From positions 62,001-126,000 of the forward strand of contig AAVT01000009.1 of the NCBI GenBank assembly GCA_000169075.1: DNA of 64,000 nt, written 5' to 3'. Both the position numbers and the translations under genes were made by a program. Below, one piece after another: positions 9,433 to 18,670 of this stretch. Every line of letters begins with the position of its first letter. The stretch's first letter is position 1. The DNA is from a marine gamma proteobacterium HTCC2143. Lineage in GTDB: Bacteria > Pseudomonadota > Gammaproteobacteria > Pseudomonadales > Dasaniaceae. The notes under the pieces were generated by a model. That model saw only the letters and a list, made by a program, of their open reading frames with translations, was not told the DNA's origin and ran no database searches.

Positions 9433-10680
9433 ATGACTGCTGTGAAATACGCTTCTAAAACTTACGATGTAATTGTTCTCGGTGCTGGTGCCGCCGGCCT
9501 ATTTGCTGCCTATACCGCTGCAAAAAGGGGGCGGCGGGTAATGGTGTTGGAGAAATCGAATAAAGTCGGCAAAAAAATACTGATGTCAGGTGGTGGTCGA
9601 TGCAACTTCACCAACTATTCTGTTGATGCCAGCAACTTTATCTCTAACAACCCCCATTTTTGTATATCCGCGCTGAATCGCTATAACCAGTGGCAATTTA
9701 TCGAGATGGTAGAAACACATGGTATTGCGTATGAAGAGCGCAGCCATGGTCAGTTGTTCTGTAAAGACTCGGCAAAAGCTATTTTGGCGATGCTACTCGA
9801 TGAGTGCGAAGATGCGGGGGTTGAAATACGAACGGATTGTGACGTGAGTAATATAGCTGCGCTGAGTGCCGATAAAAACCACGAGCCGGCACAATGTCGG
9901 TATACGTTGGATCTATCACGGGCTCAGCAAACGAGTCGATTGCAATGCCATTCACTGGTGGTAGCGACCGGTGCGCTTTCGATACCAACGCTGGGAGGTA
10001 GTGGCGCTGGTTATGATATTGCAGAGCAGTTTGGGCTGCCGCTTATTGATCGCAGAGCGGGTCTGGTGCCGTTCATGTTTAGCGACGCACTTAAGCCTGT
10101 CTGCGAGCGTTTATCCGGTTTAGCGCTGCAAGTAGAGGCCCGTTGTAATGGTCAGTTGTTTACTGAAAACATGCTCTTTACACATCGAGGTATTAGTGGC
10201 CCGGTGGTCTTACAAATTTCGAATTATTGGTGTCCGGGTGATGAGGTTACGCTTAATTTATTGCCGGATATTAATGCGGTCGACTGGTTAATAGATGCCA
10301 AAATTGATCAGGGGAAAACATGGCTGAAAACGCTGCTAGTTCAAAAACTGGCTAAATCGTTGGTTAAAGAGTTAGAGGGTTTGTGGAAGATTGATGTTAT
10401 GGATAATGCATTGGCAGAATGCAGTGACAAGCAACTTACGGCGATAGGGCAGCGGTTAAATGATTGGCGCTTAAAACCGTCCGCAACGGAGGGTTATCGC
10501 AAGGCCGAAGTGACACTGGGCGGGGTCGATACTGATGTCATTAGTTCCAAAACGATGGAGGTAAAACAGCAGCCCGGTTTATATTTTGTTGGAGAAGTTG
10601 TTGATGTAACTGGTCACCTAGGTGGTTTTAACTTTCAGTGGGCCTGGTCGTCAGGCTACAGTGCAGGTAGTTTCGCCTAG
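9433..10680 (+). CDS. HI0933-family NAD(P)/FAD-dependent oxidoreductase (YhiN/BaiN-like)
   Basis: A flavoprotein of about 415 residues. The N-terminal dinucleotide fold shows VIVLGAGAAGLFAA (residues 13-26) followed by VGKKILMSGGGRCNFTN, the signature of the HI0933/YhiN/BaiN family. The C-terminal FAD-closing segment is FVGEVVDVTGHLGGFNFQWA. I start it at ATG 9433; the frame opens earlier at a TTG (9385), but the extra residues are not typical. The ribosome binding site is weak. The physiological substrate of this group is not firmly known; some gut members reduce bile-acid enones. It is a monocistronic unit between a divergent amidohydrolase and a convergent reductase. Confidence 0.85.
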   Translation: MTAVKYASKTYDVIVLGAGAAGLFAAYTAAKRGRRVMVLEKSNKVGKKILMSGGGRCNFTNYSVDASNFISNNPHFCISALNRYNQWQFIEMVETHGIAYEERSHGQLFCKDSAKAILAMLLDECEDAGVEIRTDCDVSNIAALSADKNHEPAQCRYTLDLSRAQQTSRLQCHSLVVATGALSIPTLGGSGAGYDIAEQFGLPLIDRRAGLVPFMFSDALKPVCERLSGLALQVEARCNGQLFTENMLFTHRGISGPVVLQISNYWCPGDEVTLNLLPDINAVDWLIDAKIDQGKTWLKTLLVQKLAKSLVKELEGLWKIDVMDNALAECSDKQLTAIGQRLNDWRLKPSATEGYRKAEVTLGGVDTDVISSKTMEVKQQPGLYFVGEVVDVTGHLGGFNFQWAWSSGYSAGSFA

Positions 10681-10860
10681 TGTAGTTTTTGGCTAGTCAG
10701 ACCATACGCTTGGATAAATGAGTTCAGGAGTAATAAAGCGCCAAAGATTCCAACAACTGCAAACATGAAAACTTATCTGGTAAGCGACTAAAAAATGACT
10801 TTGGGAGAGTGCCTAATCGTGCGCTGCTTGCTAAATAAAAATGCTATCGATTACTTTAAG

Positions 10861-10893
10861 ACGAGGGCGCAGCGGTAGAAGCTGCGCGCTCGT
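10861..10893. terminator. Strong hairpin between convergent genes
   Basis: The arms ACGAG-g-GCGCAGC and GCTGCGC-g-CTCGT form 12 base pairs with one internal G-G mismatch around a 7-base loop (GGTAGAA). It lies between the stops of the flavoprotein gene and the CurA-like gene, where a bidirectional terminator is expected. It lacks a T-tract on either side, so the terminator role is inferred. Confidence 0.5.
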
Positions 10894-10931
10894 CATTATC
10901 TCTTAACACGGGGTTACGTTTATTGGGATAA

Positions 10932-11924
10932 TTATTGGTCCGCCAGCTGGACCAACATTTTGCCATTATTCGTACCGTCAAACAGTCCCATAAACGCAGT
11001 CGGCGCACTATCAATGCCGTCGAATATTGTCTCGTGATATTTTACCTCGCCAGACTTAATCCATCCCGCCATGTCCTCAACAAATTGAGGTTGTTGAGCG
11101 CCAAAACCTGATACAACAAAACCTTTCATCGTGATAAATTTATAGATCGTTTCAGTTAGGTTACGGGGACCGGGAGAGGCAGTACCGGCGTCATTGTAAG
11201 TTGATATCATGCCGCAGATCGGTATTCTGCCGTTAATTTTCATATGAGTCAGTGCGGCTTCCAATTGTATGCCACCAACATTTTCGAAATAAACGTCAAT
11301 GCCATCAGGTGCGGCTTTGCGTAATTCAGTCAGTGGATCCGCTGTTTTGTAATTAAATGCATGGTCAAATCCAAATTCGTTGATTAGCTCAGCCACTTTC
11401 TCATCAGAGCCCGCACTACCGATAACAGTACATCCTTTTACTTTGGCAATTTGGCCCACAACGCTGCCAACAGCGCCCGACGCCGCCGAGACAAAGACCG
11501 TTTCACCGTCTTTTAATTCACCGGTAACTAACAAGCCGCCGTATGCCGTTAAACCAGGCATGCCCAAAACACCGAGGTAGCAACTTAATGGCGCGAGAGA
11601 GGCGTCGACTTTAGTGAGGTCCTCACCATTTGATAAAAAATACTCTCTCCACCCCGAAAAATTACTGACATAGTCGCCTGCTTGAAAATCGTTGTGTTTA
11701 GAGGCAACAACCTTACCAACCGCACCGCCTGCGAGTACTTCACCGAGCGCAAAGTCCTCCCGCATTCGCCCACGCATATAAGGATCAACAGACATATAAA
11801 TGTTCTGTACCAGCACTTCATTTTCGCCGGGCTCGGAAACATCAACCTCTACGAATTCAAAATTATCGGCAGTTGGTAATCCTCGCGGACGTGATTTGAG
11901 ATGAATTTCTTTGCTTGATGGCAT
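10932..11924 (-). CDS. NADP-dependent medium-chain oxidoreductase (CurA / leukotriene B4 dehydrogenase-like)
   Basis: A 330-residue zinc-free MDR enzyme. DPYMRGRM near residue 50 is typical of the CurA / prostaglandin reductase / alkenal double-bond reductase group. The nucleotide-binding motif is SAASGAVGSVVGQIAKVKG, and YFENVGG follows. Likely role: NADPH-dependent reduction of alpha,beta-unsaturated ketones or aldehydes. A paralogue with the same architecture lies at 24816-25844. The gene stands alone, with about 280 bases of upstream spacing. Confidence 0.85.
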   Translation of the reverse strand: MPSSKEIHLKSRPRGLPTADNFEFVEVDVSEPGENEVLVQNIYMSVDPYMRGRMREDFALGEVLAGGAVGKVVASKHNDFQAGDYVSNFSGWREYFLSNGEDLTKVDASLAPLSCYLGVLGMPGLTAYGGLLVTGELKDGETVFVSAASGAVGSVVGQIAKVKGCTVIGSAGSDEKVAELINEFGFDHAFNYKTADPLTELRKAAPDGIDVYFENVGGIQLEAALTHMKINGRIPICGMISTYNDAGTASPGPRNLTETIYKFITMKGFVVSGFGAQQPQFVEDMAGWIKSGEVKYHETIFDGIDSAPTAFMGLFDGTNNGKMLVQLADQ

Positions 11925-12202
11925 GTAGGGCTCCAGAGTTGACAGTTACATTTTATGAGCTCAAATGATAACACTTACTGCCGCACGAGTAGCAAAGGAT
12001 AACAGGAGCTATGTGATCAATTGCGCTAAAGACACCAGTGAATAATGACCGCTGCAGCTTGGCTACGCCCTTTTTCAATATTTACAGCGAAGCTCTGCCA
12101 AGATTTCGTTCCGAGACCGCCAAAACAACTGTATTTTTATCCCAAGCCCATTTATGGTTACAGTCCCTATGGTTCTGATGACAATAAAAAAGGTTAACTA
12201 GC

Positions 12203-12580
12203 ATGCTATTAGGCAAAACTGCTTTGGCAATTTCATCCATAGCTTTTATTTCTTATGGTCTGATTAGTTTGATATCTCCGGCGATACCTGCAGGCTTTGC
12301 TGGGCTGACCATGAATAATGGCGATGCTTTTGCCGAAATAGGCGCGATGTATGGTGGATTACAAACGGGGTGCGGGTTATTTTGCGCATTGGCTCTTTTT
12401 AAACCCGAGTTTTATCGCTCGGGCTTGATGTTGCTGATTCTTGGGATTGGCGGGGTGGCGCTGGCGCGTTTTACCGCTCTGATGATGGTGCAGGACCCGG
12501 TTACTTCATACACCTATGGGGCCTTGGCCTTTGAGATAGTTATCGGCACGGCGGCATTGATAGCCCTGTTGAAAAAGTAA
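12203..12580 (+). CDS. Small DUF4345-like membrane protein
   Basis: A 125-residue protein with four predicted membrane spans and a central GAMYGGLQTGCGLF segment, as in DUF4345 proteins. No catalytic residues stand out and the function is unknown. Its stop is separated by a single base from the ATG of the next membrane protein, so the two are almost certainly translated from one mRNA. AAGG lies about nine bases before the ATG. Confidence 0.7.
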   Translation: MLLGKTALAISSIAFISYGLISLISPAIPAGFAGLTMNNGDAFAEIGAMYGGLQTGCGLFCALALFKPEFYRSGLMLLILGIGGVALARFTALMMVQDPVTSYTYGALAFEIVIGTAALIALLKK

Positions 12581-12581
12581 T

Positions 12582-13121
12582 ATGACCCAACACGAATATA
12601 TATTCATAGCCGTTTCAATTATCCTTGGCCTAGCAATTACTCGATTATTGCACACCGCAACGATGATCATTCGTGGCCATGCCCGGGTCGTTTTTCATTG
12701 GTCTTCAGCGATTTGGGCATTCAGTATATTACTCTATATCCTGCAGCTTTGGTGGGTAGGATGGGGCTTGCGGGCAATCGAAGAATGGACCTTTTTAGAC
12801 TTCATTGTACTGGTGTTTGGTTCTTCCTGTATCTATGGTGCTGCAGAAATGGCGATAGCTGCGCCCGAAGAAGGTGTCATGGACATGCTAAAAGAAAGTC
12901 AGCAATTCGGCCGTCTTTCTGCATTATCAATGTTGCTGTACTTTCTTGTCGGACCCTACGTTAATATAATTATGTACGATAATGCTATTTTACCTTCGGT
13001 TGCCATTCCCTCTATTGGGATACTGCTGATGGTGCTGGTGATAACAATACCGATGCGCTTCAAATTATGGACAGTGTTGTTTTCGCTATACTCTTTTGGT
13101 GTTCTGGCCTTAACGGTTTGA
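12582..13121 (+). CDS. Hypothetical integral membrane protein
   Basis: A 179-residue protein with five or six predicted spans. The start MTQHEYIFIAVSIILGLAIT runs straight into the first helix, which suggests an uncleaved membrane anchor. Trp-rich segments such as ILQLWWVGWGLRAIEEWTF are typical of a recurring but unnamed bacterial family. I recognise no domain. It follows the DUF4345-like gene by one base, so the pair probably works together. Confidence 0.65.
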   Translation: MTQHEYIFIAVSIILGLAITRLLHTATMIIRGHARVVFHWSSAIWAFSILLYILQLWWVGWGLRAIEEWTFLDFIVLVFGSSCIYGAAEMAIAAPEEGVMDMLKESQQFGRLSALSMLLYFLVGPYVNIIMYDNAILPSVAIPSIGILLMVLVITIPMRFKLWTVLFSLYSFGVLALTV

Positions 13122-13495
13122 TGTTAGGCGGGCAGGGCAGACCTGCTGTATCCAATAGAAGGCTAAGTCATCGTGCGGCTGGATAGCAGCGCCGCACCGG
13201 AAAAATCTGTCGTTCAATATAAATACGCTGTTTATTTGCACGCATTCGCTCGTGCAAGGCCGCCGTCTATTCATTGTAAAAGCATCAATTAAATTAGCAG
13301 TGACGGATAAAATGTTGCGACCGTGAACGTTTAAGTCGAGCGGCAATGGTTACCTAAAAGTCGCGTCAATAAACGCCATTCGACAGTAGTGGTTTTTGCG
13401 CGTTGTTCGATACCCTGATAATAACGGTTGCTGTTACAGCTCCAGAAATAGCCTTTTGCGTTTCACAGTTTCACAATATTTCGTCCACGGCACGA
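13122..13495. other. 374-base gap between convergent genes
   Basis: No convincing gene. It holds a hairpin at 13173-13197 (GTGCGGC ... GCCGCAC, 11-base interior that can pair further), followed by GGAAAAA rather than a T-run, and a shorter GCAGG/CCTGC repeat at 13132-13146. Either could end transcription of the upstream membrane-protein pair. Confidence 0.4.
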
Positions 13496-15016
13496 CTACC
13501 TTGTGAATGAGGTAGTCAGTGTGGTGTCTCCGGTGATTAGAGCAACAACACTGTCGTGGCGCTCAGTGATGCTGTCACTCGGGTGTCGGTCCATGAGGCT
13601 GACAATGACAGTGGTAGCAAATGCTAAGCCGAAGCCCGGAACTATTTCATAGAGGTAAGCCGTCAGTGGCTGCCCGTCAATGTCAATCGGTGCGTATATC
13701 CACAACAGAACCGTGACTGCGCCGGTGATCATTCCCGCTAGCGCCCCATTTCGTGTCATGTTACGCCAGTAAAGACTCAGTAAAATCACCGGTCCAAATG
13801 CTGCACCAAAGCCGGCCCAGGCATTACTCACCAGGGTAAGAATTGAGCTTGAGCGGTCGAAGGCAAGAGCAATAGCAGCCAGTGATACGGCCAAGACTGA
13901 GAGTCTGCTGATGAAGACGAGTTCGCGCTGGCTTGCAGAGCGACGTACAAAGGTCTTGTAAACGTCTTGGGTTAATGAGCTTGAGGATACTAATAGCTGC
14001 GATGAAATAGTGCTCATGATGGCAGCCAAAATTGCCGCCAGTAAAAAACCCGTAATCAGTGGGTGAAACAATACCTGTGACAGATAAATAAAGATGGTTT
14101 CCGGGTCAGTCAATGGGCTGCCAGTAGCGGTTGTATAGGCGAGGCCAACGAGCCCAGTGGCGACTGCGCCGACAATGGTCACCATCATCCAACTCATGCC
14201 GATGTAACGTGCAGTCTTAATATCGCTGAGTGTTCTTATCGCCATAAACCGGACGATAATATGCGGTTGACCAAAATATCCAAGGCCCCAAGATACGCTT
14301 GAAATCAACCCCAGCGCGGTGACACCGCTAAACCAGCCGAGCAAATTTGTATTCACAGTCACGATTTGCTGGGTGACTTCACGATAGCCCCCGAGCTCAA
14401 TATAGGCGACCGTGGGTACCAGTATTAGAGCGACAAACATGATGCAGCCCTGAACAAAATCAGTAATGCTTACTGCTAAAAAACCGCCGAATAAGGTATA
14501 AGCGACTACCACTCCGGCGGTCAGAAACAAGCCGGTTTCATAGTCTAGGCCAAAAGATATTTCGAACAGCTTGCCCCCTGCAACGACACCCGATGAAGTA
14601 TAAAGTGTAAAAAAAATGATGATGACGATAGATGAAAAAATTCGCAGGGATCTGGATGTGTCGTTGAAGCGTTTTTCAAAAAAATCGGGTATGGTGAGAG
14701 CGTCGTCGGCTACCTCGGTATAAATTCTTAGTCTTGGTGCAACCAATAGGTAATTAAAATAAGCGCCAACGACCAAACCAACGGCAATCCAAGCGGAACT
14801 GAGCCCCGTCAAGTAAACAGCACCCGGTAAGCCTAAAAGCATCCAGCCGCTCATGTCCGATGCTCCGGCAGATAAGGCCCCCACTGCAGGGTGAAGTTTG
14901 CGTCCACCTAACATATATTCGGCAACATCACCGGTTGCATTGCGATAGCCGTAATAACCGATGGCCATCATTAAGATAAAATAAGCCGTTAGAGAAATGA
15001 GCGCTGGATCTTGCAT
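13496..15016 (-). CDS. putP: Sodium/proline symporter PutP
   Basis: A 506-residue sodium:solute symporter with about 13 hydrophobic spans. Several stretches match PutP closely: the first helix region AYFILMMAIGYYGYR, then EYMLGGRKLHPAVGALSAGASDMSGWML, which carries the Na+/proline-binding residues. TLYTSSGVVAGGKLFE and LAAIMSTISSQLLVSSS are also typical. Imports proline with Na+. No putA is visible nearby, so proline oxidation must be encoded elsewhere, or the transporter serves osmoprotection. ATG 15016 is the first plausible start, since the following residues align with the family N-terminus. Confidence 0.92.
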   Translation of the reverse strand: MQDPALISLTAYFILMMAIGYYGYRNATGDVAEYMLGGRKLHPAVGALSAGASDMSGWMLLGLPGAVYLTGLSSAWIAVGLVVGAYFNYLLVAPRLRIYTEVADDALTIPDFFEKRFNDTSRSLRIFSSIVIIIFFTLYTSSGVVAGGKLFEISFGLDYETGLFLTAGVVVAYTLFGGFLAVSITDFVQGCIMFVALILVPTVAYIELGGYREVTQQIVTVNTNLLGWFSGVTALGLISSVSWGLGYFGQPHIIVRFMAIRTLSDIKTARYIGMSWMMVTIVGAVATGLVGLAYTTATGSPLTDPETIFIYLSQVLFHPLITGFLLAAILAAIMSTISSQLLVSSSSLTQDVYKTFVRRSASQRELVFISRLSVLAVSLAAIALAFDRSSSILTLVSNAWAGFGAAFGPVILLSLYWRNMTRNGALAGMITGAVTVLLWIYAPIDIDGQPLTAYLYEIVPGFGLAFATTVIVSLMDRHPSDSITERHDSVVALITGDTTLTTSFTR

Positions 15017-15685
15017 GGTGTTAGGTGCCTTTGCTGTTTTTATAGCCTAAAGTTGCAGGCAGTGGCTTCGTCATGGGAATGAACGATATTGCATTGCGAA
15101 TCGAGCCTGATAACGAAAATACCTCTGCTGTGGTTAGCTAGCCGAAAAGGTTTCATGCATTCCGTAGTTACTTTTCTAATAGCCAGTTAAGACATCGATG
15201 AACATAAAAATAGAGAGCAGTAATTTCGGCATGGCTAAGCTGTTAGTCAAGCCAGGCTTTGTTTAGTTTTGAGAAGGTTTTTCAGGCTTGCCAGTATATG
15301 GTCGTGCGCCTGAGAAGTCTATGATCGTTATATTCCCATGTAATTGCCAATTTTTCAGTGCTCTTTACTGGACTAATAGCTTGAATTTTACACGTAGTAA
15401 TCTTATTCGAAATAAATTAATAGATGCGAGCATGAGACAAGCAATGCCGCAATAGATGCGGTGCCTGTTTGAGGCAAATAATAGCGGAGTCGTGTTGGTC
15501 AATATCGATCAGCTGATGTCAGATTATGCGGCTTCTCCATTAGCAAAGAAAGATCGCCTTTTCATACTCTGGGGTTTCACGTAGTCTAGCAAGGATTGCG
15601 CGATGTGCGGTGCCCTCCGCAGCTTAATATGGCAAACAAAAAACTATAATTATAATTAGTGAAAGTAATCTGAAGAGGATACAAC
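15017..15685. other. 669-base intergenic region
   Basis: The longest gap in the window, between the divergent putP and MAPEG genes, so it must hold both promoters. The only coding hint is a 29-codon frame from TTG 15495 to the TAG at 15582-15584, preceded by GGAG five bases upstream. It shows no recognisable motif and I do not call it a gene. No tRNA or clear riboswitch fold was seen. Confidence 0.4.
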
Positions 15686-16051
15686 ATGACAACAATAATC
15701 ATTGCAGCGCTGGCACTCAGCTTATTTCAACTATGGCTCCTGCCAGCGAGCTTAAATATCAAAAACATGACTTATTTGATTGGTAGTCGTGACACGCCGC
15801 TCGAGCTGTCGACTCTGCAAGGCCGTCTGTCTAGGTCTGGCATTAATCTGCAAGAAAGTTTGCCGGCTTTTTTGGTTTTGAGTGTGTTGGCAATAATCCA
15901 CGAAACTGATTTGACTCAAATTGCTACTATTTGGCTAGGTCTTCGACTTTTGTATATTCCCTGCTACATGCTCAACATTATTTATCTGCGAACGATTGTT
16001 TGGCTGGGTTCTTTAGGTTGCTTGATCTCTATGGCGTTAGAACTTATTTAG
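15686..16051 (+). CDS. MAPEG family membrane protein
   Basis: A 121-residue protein with four predicted spans and the MAPEG-like core GRLSRSGINLQESLPAFLVLSV, in which the Arg-x-x-x-Asn-x-x-Glu pattern corresponds to the glutathione-binding face in eukaryotic members. Bacterial MAPEG proteins are mostly of unknown function; glutathione-dependent transferase or peroxidase activity is possible. GAGG lies seven bases before the ATG. Confidence 0.75.
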   Translation: MTTIIIAALALSLFQLWLLPASLNIKNMTYLIGSRDTPLELSTLQGRLSRSGINLQESLPAFLVLSVLAIIHETDLTQIATIWLGLRLLYIPCYMLNIIYLRTIVWLGSLGCLISMALELI

Positions 16052-16191
16052 ACCCTCGGTTCGGGTTTACTTTGTTTGAGTGAAGTAAGCATCTTGTCGC
16101 GCTAGTGGACCTAACAGTAAATATAAGCAATTTGATGTAACTTTCTGTTGCGGAGCGGCCAAACTGCGCAACAGTAACGAGAAATTTCATG

Positions 16192-16197
16192 TATACT
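16192..16197 (+). promoter_or_regulatory. Candidate -10 element of the tRNA-Arg gene
   Basis: TATACT sits 11 bases before the mature 5' end of the tRNA. The matching -35 (around GCAACA at 16168) is poor, so only the -10 is proposed. Confidence 0.35.
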
Positions 16198-16208
16198 TAT
16201 CCGACAGC

Positions 16209-16285
16209 GCGCCCGTAGCTCAGCTGGATAGAGTAACTGGCTTCGAACCAGTTGGTCGGGAGTTCGAATCTCTCCGGGCGCGCCA
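16209..16285 (+). tRNA. tRNA-Arg (anticodon TCG)
   Basis: A 77-base cloverleaf read by eye. The acceptor stem GCGCCCG pairs with CGGGCGC. The D stem is GCTC/GAGT, the anticodon stem ACTGG/CCAGT encloses loop CTTCGAA with anticodon TCG at 16243-16245, and the variable loop is TGGTC. The T stem GGGAG/CTCTC carries loop TTCGAAT. Discriminator G is followed by an encoded CCA. It would read CGA-type arginine codons. A run of seven T follows shortly after the CCA. It stands alone, with no other tRNA adjacent. Confidence 0.95.
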
Positions 16286-16492
16286 ATTTTTTTAAAATCA
16301 ATAGCCTACAGGGATTAATATAGTAGCTCTGCTAGCGCCTTCTCCAAAGATAGAACCTTTCCCTAAAGAATAGCCAATTACCCCGTATATTCAGGTAGCT
16401 TGCCGTCTTTTTTTGACGATTGGAAATCCTTTGGCCGGTATCATTCTTGAGCAATCTTTGAGCATTAGTTAGCGACGGCTTGTGTGGGGTTT

Positions 16493-17092
16493 TTAATCTA
16501 GCGGCGGCCTGTCGGGCTGGATACCTGCCATTGTCAGCCTAATAAAGTGATGGACCCTTTTTTCAAATGGTGTCTCGTCGACTGTACGTTGTCTGAGGCT
16601 AGCTACCGCGAGATTCAGCAATTCAGCAATGTTTGAGGCTGAAAGGTTGGCAGATTTGAGGTTAATTTCGCCTCTCTTAACCCCCTCCCTAAGGGCGCTT
16701 GTCAGTCGCTTCTGGAACTGATCGCGGTAGCTTGCCACGCTGTCTCCGCAAAGTTGATGATGTTCATTATGGCGTTTGGCGCCATGCTTAGACTCTACAA
16801 CTGCCTTTTGAAAAGGTCTGGCCAGCAGCGCGCCTTCTATCCGGTCTGATAGGCTGGATGCGTTGAGGTCTCCATTTAGGTACTTTTTGGCTTCATCGTG
16901 CGCATCACTCTGAAGCAAAGTGGACAGATCTCCAAAAACCCCATCCTTATTCTTAAACAATAAATACAAGGAGGCCCTCGAAACTTTGAGTGCCTTTGCA
17001 ATCTCGTCCATTAAGGTTTTTTGACAGCCGTATTGGCTGAACAGGGTGTGTGCTGCTCGAAGTATCGTTTCACGTTTTTCTTATTTTGACAC
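16493..17092 (-). pseudogene. TetR-family regulator with in-frame stop in the N-terminal helix
   Basis: From ATG 17011 the frame encodes 172 residues beginning inside the helix-turn-helix (MDEIAKALKVSRASLYLLF). The missing first helix is present just upstream in the same frame: codons 17080-17012 read EKRETILRAAHTLFSQYGC followed by QKTL, a textbook TetR N-terminus. It is preceded by TAA (17083-17081) and then AAA, TCA and GTG (17092-17090). A one-base change of CAA to TAA would explain this, giving an ancestral M-S-K-Q-E-K-R start. There is no ATG, GTG or TTG between the stop and 17011, and no Shine-Dalgarno before ATG 17011. The gene is therefore probably broken, unless a non-standard start or read-through is used. 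The C-terminal ligand domain is otherwise intact. Confidence 0.65.
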
Positions 17093-17625
17093 GGTAAATA
17101 ATCTGATTGTTAACGTGCAAAACGTCAAGCGCGGGAGAAAATAATATGCGCATTTCAATACCTTGGTGTCACGTGGATCGCTGCATTGTTGGGGCGGCAT
17201 TCATCGTTGCAAAAATTTTTTCCGCTGACTCCGCTCTGAAAAGCGCGAGATACGAAAAGTGAAGACAGCCGCGAAAAAAATCTGGCAGGAAATAGCATCG
17301 ATAAACGATGGCACTGCTATTTATGGCTGGCTGTGGTCTTGGGTTCTTGCTTTTCGCAACATGGCCCAGAACTCTAAGCCGCTAAATCCAGCTTATTGAA
17401 CGCCTTGCACTTTACGCAGCGTGCACTCTAAAAGGTGCATAAAGCAATGGAGTCATTGACTCCGGTACCTGGCTTGGGTATTGCAAGTAGCGGTTCCATT
17501 GTAGTACTTTGAGCAAAAATTAGGGCAAGTAATCCTATCTATTGCCTGCAAGTTCCGTTGTCTGTACTACCGGAGACTACGCGATCAAAGGCTAGCGAAA
17601 AACGACAATTGGGGCACAAATTGTA
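17093..17625. other. 533-base region between the TetR gene and the SDR gene
   Basis: No gene is convincing on either strand. It contains the 15-base palindrome listed separately and should hold the promoters of the divergent TetR and SDR genes. I found no clear -35/-10 pair. Confidence 0.4.
17449..17463. promoter_or_regulatory. 15-bp palindrome, possible TetR operator
   Basis: GGAGTCA-t-TGACTCC is a perfect 7-bp inverted repeat around one base, 163 bases before the SDR start. Size and symmetry fit a dimeric repressor site. The adjacent TetR gene is the obvious candidate, but no second copy was found, so the link is inferred. Confidence 0.35.
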
Positions 17626-18447
17626 ATGGAAAATTTAAAAGACAAAGTTATTGTCATCACGGGTGGCGCCACCGGCATTGGCTTTGCGTTGGCTAAGTCA
17701 TTCGGTGCCGAAGGCGCTAGAATCGTCATTGGCGAACAGCGTCAGGAGCAGCTGAAAATAGCCACCGACGCGCTCGCGGATTTGGATGTCGAAGCGGTCA
17801 GTATGGTGATGGACGTCAGCGATCTGGATAGTGTTAATGCGTTTGCCGATTTTTCTTGGAAGACTTTTGGCCGGGTTGACATGTTGATAAACAATGCGGG
17901 TATTTCAGGTGCGCGTGGCGCGATTCACAAAATCAATGTCGACGAGGCGCGGCACATCTTTAACGTTAATTTCTTTGGCGTGTGGCACGGCTGTGCTGTG
18001 TTTAGTGGACGGATGATCGAGCAAGGTACGCCGGCCGCGATTTTTAATCTCGGCTCGGAAAACTCATTATTTCCAGCAGTGCCGAAAAGCCCTGCCTATA
18101 TCGCTTCGAAACACGCCGTCCTGGGTCTGTCGGAAAGCTTGCGCCAAGATCTGCCTGACTTTATCCATGTTGGGACAATTTTCCCAGGCTATGTGAGCAC
18201 GCCACTGACTGGCAATGGCGATGCCGGTATGCCGGCCGATGAGTTTGCCGAAATTGTGAAAAAGCAAATAGTAGCGGGTGAGCATTTCATCGTTTCTCAT
18301 AGCTACAACATGGTCCATGTCGATGCACGCCAGAATGACCTTGAAAGCGCCTATGAGCGCTACGCGCCCCGCCACGACGGCGACGATAAATACGATGTCG
18401 GGAAGATCATTGAGCACATGGTGGCTGCGCGCAAGCCGCGCGATTAA
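17626..18447 (+). CDS. Short-chain dehydrogenase/reductase
   Basis: A 273-residue classical SDR. The cofactor motif is VITGGATGIG (residues 10-19), NNAG is present, and the catalytic Tyr and Lys are in YIASKHA with the Ser in LGSENS. The C-terminal region SHSYNMVHVDARQNDLESAY differs from fatty-acid reductases, so the substrate is probably a small alcohol, ketone or xenobiotic. An epoxide hydrolase gene follows 223 bases downstream and a defective TetR regulator lies upstream. The two enzymes may act on the same class of compound. Confidence 0.85.
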   Translation: MENLKDKVIVITGGATGIGFALAKSFGAEGARIVIGEQRQEQLKIATDALADLDVEAVSMVMDVSDLDSVNAFADFSWKTFGRVDMLINNAGISGARGAIHKINVDEARHIFNVNFFGVWHGCAVFSGRMIEQGTPAAIFNLGSENSLFPAVPKSPAYIASKHAVLGLSESLRQDLPDFIHVGTIFPGYVSTPLTGNGDAGMPADEFAEIVKKQIVAGEHFIVSHSYNMVHVDARQNDLESAYERYAPRHDGDDKYDVGKIIEHMVAARKPRD

Positions 18448-18670
18448 TGAAGTATGCATTTATAACTACCAACTTCGACGACTGCGGCTGCCGGTCGCAT
18501 TCTGGACGGACTATGGTCTCTCGCTGTTGTTGCCGCTACAAATAGTCGCGGTGGTAGAGCAAATAAGTTTTTGACAATGAGGCCATGAGCGAGCGTAAAT
18601 TTTCAGTTAGACTAATCCTCTTCAGATACTTGTTCGATAACAGATTAACGCAGTTCAGTGGAGCGCCACC

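Noticed and set aside
15495-15584. 29-codon frame in the putP-MAPEG intergenic region
   Set aside because: It has a possible ribosome binding site but is very short and shows no recognisable motif.
16209-16285. tRNA-Arg as an integration site for a genomic island
   Set aside because: No integrase gene and no duplicated tRNA 3' end were seen on either side.
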